From the NCBI GenBank assembly GCA_963707275.1, contig CAVPPH010000003.1, forward strand, positions 496,001-560,000: a DNA stretch of 64,000 nucleotides, in the 5' to 3' direction. This document shows positions 61,553 to 64,000 of the stretch, piece after piece. The notes beneath the pieces were generated by a model. The model had not been told where the DNA came from. It did no database searches and worked only from the letters and a program-made list of their open reading frames with translations. Each line of letters opens with the position of its first letter. Position 1 is the stretch's first letter. The stretch is from JACKBK01 sp963707275 (GTDB lineage Bacteria > Chloroflexota > Anaerolineae > JAAEKA01). The translations under genes and the position numbers were made by a program.

Positions 61553-62812
61553 GTCACTTCTGGCGCAGCGGCGGCGTACTTCTCGTAACAGACGACGCTC
61601 CACCACCTCGGCCAGCCGGCGCACCGTCTCGTGGATGTCGGCGAAAGAGGTGTAGAGCGGCGCGATGCCGAGCCGGATATTGTCAGGCGCGCGGAAGTCG
61701 GGCAGGACGTTCATCTCTTCGATCAGCGCCAGATCGATACGCAGCCCTTCCGCGTGGCCCAGGCTGATGTGTGAACCGCGGCGGGACGGATCATGCGGCG
61801 AGTTCAGCCGGTAACCCAGCGGCGCGAGCAGCGCCTCCCAAAGTTCGATCAGGTAAGCCGTCTGGCGCAGTGACTTGGCGCGCAGCGCGTCGATGCCCGC
61901 TTCCAGCAGCAGATCCACTGCCGGTTCGATCAGCGCGGTGGAAAGCAGCGGCTGCGTACCCGTCAGGAAACGCCGCATCCCGGTCACAGGTTGGAACTCG
62001 AGGCCGAAGTCGAAGGGCCGCTGCTGGCCCCACCAACCGGTCAGCGGGTTGCCAAGCTGCTCCTGCAAGTCGCGCCGCACGTAGAGGAAGGCCGGCGAGC
62101 CAGGGCCGCCATTGAGATACTTGTAGGTGCAGCCGATGGCCAGATCCGCGCCTGCGCCGTTCAGGTCCACCGGCACCGAACCAGCCGCGTGGCTGAGATC
62201 CCACAGCGTCAGCGCGCCGGCCTCGTGCGCCGCCGCGGTCAGCGCGACCATGTCATAGAGGTAACCGCTCTTGAAGACGACGTGCGACAGCGTCAGCAAC
62301 GCCGAGTCGCCATTCAACCGCGCCTTGATCGCTCCCTCAGGCCCGTGAATTCCATCGGGCGAGGCAACCACATCGATGCGGTGCTGCCCGCCCAGCAGAT
62401 CGGCGATCCCTTGCAGGATGTAGAGGTCGGATGGGAAGTTGAGGTCGTCGGTGACAATCGCGTGGCGGCCGGGGCGGGCGCGCAGGGCAGCCACGGCCAG
62501 CTTGAACAGGTTGACCGAGGTCGAGTTGGCGACGATCACCTCGTCCGGCTGCGCGCCGATGAGCGGCGCGATCTTGGCGCCGATGCGTTCAGCCGCGGCC
62601 CACCAGCCCTCGTTCCAGCCGCGGATCAACCGCTCGCCCCACTGCCGCTCTACCAGATCGGCGGCGTGATCGATGCTGGCGCGCGGCAGCCGCCCCAGCG
62701 AGTTGCCGTCCATGTAGATCAGGTCGGGGTCGGCGATGACGAAGCGGTCACGGAAATGCGCCAACGGATCGGCCGCATCCAGTTCGCGTGCGTAGTCGAT
62801 GTCGGTTCTCAT
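61549..62812 (-). CDS. kynU: Kynureninase (C-terminus frameshifted)
   Basis: Cleaves kynurenine or 3-hydroxykynurenine to anthranilate or its hydroxy form plus alanine, using PLP. IYMDGNSLGRLPRASIDHAA, VANSTSVNLFKLAVAALRAR, WDLSHAAGSVPVDLNGAGAD and IGCTYKYLNGGPGSPAFLYV (PLP lysine) are characteristic. Near 61595 the frame changes: the correct end is CYEKYAAAAPEVT at 61549, whereas the uncorrected frame runs on into the GNAT gene and gives a false 596-residue fusion. Corrected length about 420, the normal size. No kynA or kynB is in the window. Confidence 0.92.
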
Positions 62813-63006
62813 GAGTGGTAAATCCTTGCCGCGTGTCGCATCGTGCGTCTACTCGTGACTCCGACTCGTCGGAGCACTCTGCGCAGATGAAGGCGTCGCG
62901 GACTGGCGAGTAAGAGACGGTCGAGTAGGAGCGGAAGCGAGCACGGTAGGAAGCGAGGGATCCGCTTTTCCCTCGTTTCCCTTCTTTCCCTCAGTTCCCC
63001 TCCGCC

Positions 63007-64000
63007 TCACCGGTTGCGCCCGTACCGCTCGTGACTCGAAACCCAGTCCGACGACGAGATGGCCGACGCGAGGCTGATCTCACCGGCCAGGGCGACGGCG
63101 GCCACGATCTCGGCGAAGCGGTAGACGGTGCCGCGGCCGTAGCAGCCCATCAGTTCCAGGCACTCGCGCTGCGTGGCCAGGCTGGTGCCGCCGCCGTAGG
63201 TTGCCACGATCAGCGACGGGATGGTCAGCGCCATGTAGAGGTCGCCGTCGGGCGTCAGCTCGGTGTAGAGGATAGCAGCCGACGACTCCGACACGTTGGC
63301 GACGTCCTGGCCGGTGGCGATGAACATCGCGGTGATGCCGTTGGCCGAGTGCAGACCGTTGTTGTTGGCGCCCGACAGAATCGCGCCGACGTTGGCGACG
63401 TTGTAGTGGTAGAAGAGGCTCTCCGGCTCGACGCGCATGTGCTGGATCAGGACATCCTTCTTGACCGTTGCCTCGGCCACGACGCGCTTGCCGCGTGTGT
63501 GCATCACGTTGACCTGCGACGCCTTCTTGTCGGTGGCCAGGTTCGACTCGAGGTAGAAATGGCGAATCGGGCTTGCGTCGTAGTTGTCGATGATCCAGCT
63601 GCAGGCGGCGAAGGTGGCGCGGCCCACCATGTTCTGCCCGGCTGCGTCGCCCGTGGTGTAGTTGAAGCGCAGGAAGGCGAACTTGCTGGCCAGGTAAGGA
63701 TCGATGTATTGCAGCTTGGCAATGCTGGAACTCGCCTCGGCCTCTTCGCGGATATGGTCGAGATTCGCCTGCACCCAGACAACGAAGTCGCGCGCCTGGC
63801 GCGCGTCGTCGAAGACGAAAACCGGCGCGCGCTGCATGGCATCGCCGATGACCGACACCTTGACACCGCCCGACAGGTTGAGGATCTTCATGCCGCGGTT
63901 ATAGGACGCGACCAGTGTGCCTTCCGCCGTGGCCATCGGCACCACGAACTCGCCCTGCGCGTGCTCGCCGTTGATGGTCAGCGGGCCGGCGAAGCCGATG
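63007..64000 (-). CDS. HMG-CoA reductase, C-terminal part (cut by the window edge)
   Basis: About 330 residues are visible, entering from the right edge with IGFAGPLTINGEHAQGEFVV and PMATAEGTLVASYNRG (catalytic Glu). NYTTGDAAGQNMVGRATFAA supplies the catalytic Asp, LATDKKASQVNVMHTRGKRV the Lys, and the C-terminal SSHERYGRNR the His. It reduces HMG-CoA to mevalonate, the committed step of the mevalonate route. DKKAS and the overall pattern fit class I enzymes. Gap 62813-63006 before kynU holds CGACTCGTCGG and pyrimidine-rich TTTCCCTC words but no gene. Confidence 0.92.
   Translation of the reverse strand, partial: IGFAGPLTINGEHAQGEFVVPMATAEGTLVASYNRGMKILNLSGGVKVSVIGDAMQRAPVFVFDDARQARDFVVWVQANLDHIREEAEASSSIAKLQYIDPYLASKFAFLRFNYTTGDAAGQNMVGRATFAACSWIIDNYDASPIRHFYLESNLATDKKASQVNVMHTRGKRVVAEATVKKDVLIQHMRVEPESLFYHYNVANVGAILSGANNNGLHSANGITAMFIATGQDVANVSESSAAILYTELTPDGDLYMALTIPSLIVATYGGGTSLATQRECLELMGCYGRGTVYRFAEIVAAVALAGEISLASAISSSDWVSSHERYGRNR

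Noticed and set aside
61022..62812. Kynureninase-GNAT fusion protein of 596 residues
   Set aside because: A one-base shift near 61595 hides the kynureninase stop at 61549; the GNAT has its own ATG overlapping that stop.

Overview
The window looks like a GC-rich chromosome segment from a bacterium of the phylum Chloroflexota, probably Anaerolineae/Caldilineae-like. This is an inference from gene content: a bacterial-type CODH/acetyl-CoA synthase operon, many modular secreted proteins and lipoproteins with META, LysM, PA14, PKD and Thr/Pro-rich linkers, a SARP-nSTAND-WD40 regulator, and no outer-membrane or LPS genes. No rRNA, tRNA or CRISPR array was recognised.

Layout. 1-2008 (minus): a truncated PLP-dependent dehydratase, a DUF4380-like protein and a dienelactone hydrolase. 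2127-18260 (minus): a carbonyl-branch Wood-Ljungdahl operon read from right to left as regulator, cooS, acsB, a CBS protein, acsD, a NifU-like protein, acsC, acsV, a GxxExxY cassette, a second cooC, a DinB protein, acsE, metV-metF and a first cooC, closed by a terminator. MetVF makes methyl-THF, AcsE passes the methyl to the corrinoid protein AcsCD, CooS makes CO from CO2, and AcsB joins methyl, CO and CoA. AcsV and the two CooC proteins reactivate the corrinoid and insert nickel. The direction of flux cannot be read from DNA, and formate dehydrogenase, fhs, fchA and folD are not here. 18449-21378 (minus): a secreted beta-propeller/beta-helix protein and a PAS-LuxR regulator. 21427-26805 (plus): hisS, nadK, a TPR/zinc-ribbon membrane protein and recN. 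27005-28600 (minus): two exported proteins. 28746-33265 (plus): the SARP-nSTAND-WD40 regulator. 33444-52073 (minus): a run of exported proteins interrupted by a RibD-like reductase, a holin-like/phosphodiesterase fusion and a Ca-type P-ATPase. 52333-58635 (minus): small membrane proteins, an AarF/UbiB-like kinase and a patatin. 58735-62812 (minus): kynureninase, two GNAT genes and an amidase. 63007-64000 (minus): the C-terminal part of HMG-CoA reductase.

Two features deserve attention. First, every intergenic gap longer than about 60 nt inside the CODH/ACS operon is filled by an imperfect hairpin built from its own short repeated word (for example CACGAAT/ATTCGTG, GGAACT/AGTTCC, GTTGCAG/CTGCAAC). 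One gap carries a GxxExxY (PD-(D/E)XK-like) gene bounded by perfect 20-bp inverted repeats of the same word, so the empty hairpins look like cargo-less versions of a mobile cassette. Second, about twenty genes are split by single-base shifts that rejoin into full-length conserved proteins. Several shifts sit in short homopolymers, so consensus error is more likely than gene decay. For those genes I give the rejoined extent.
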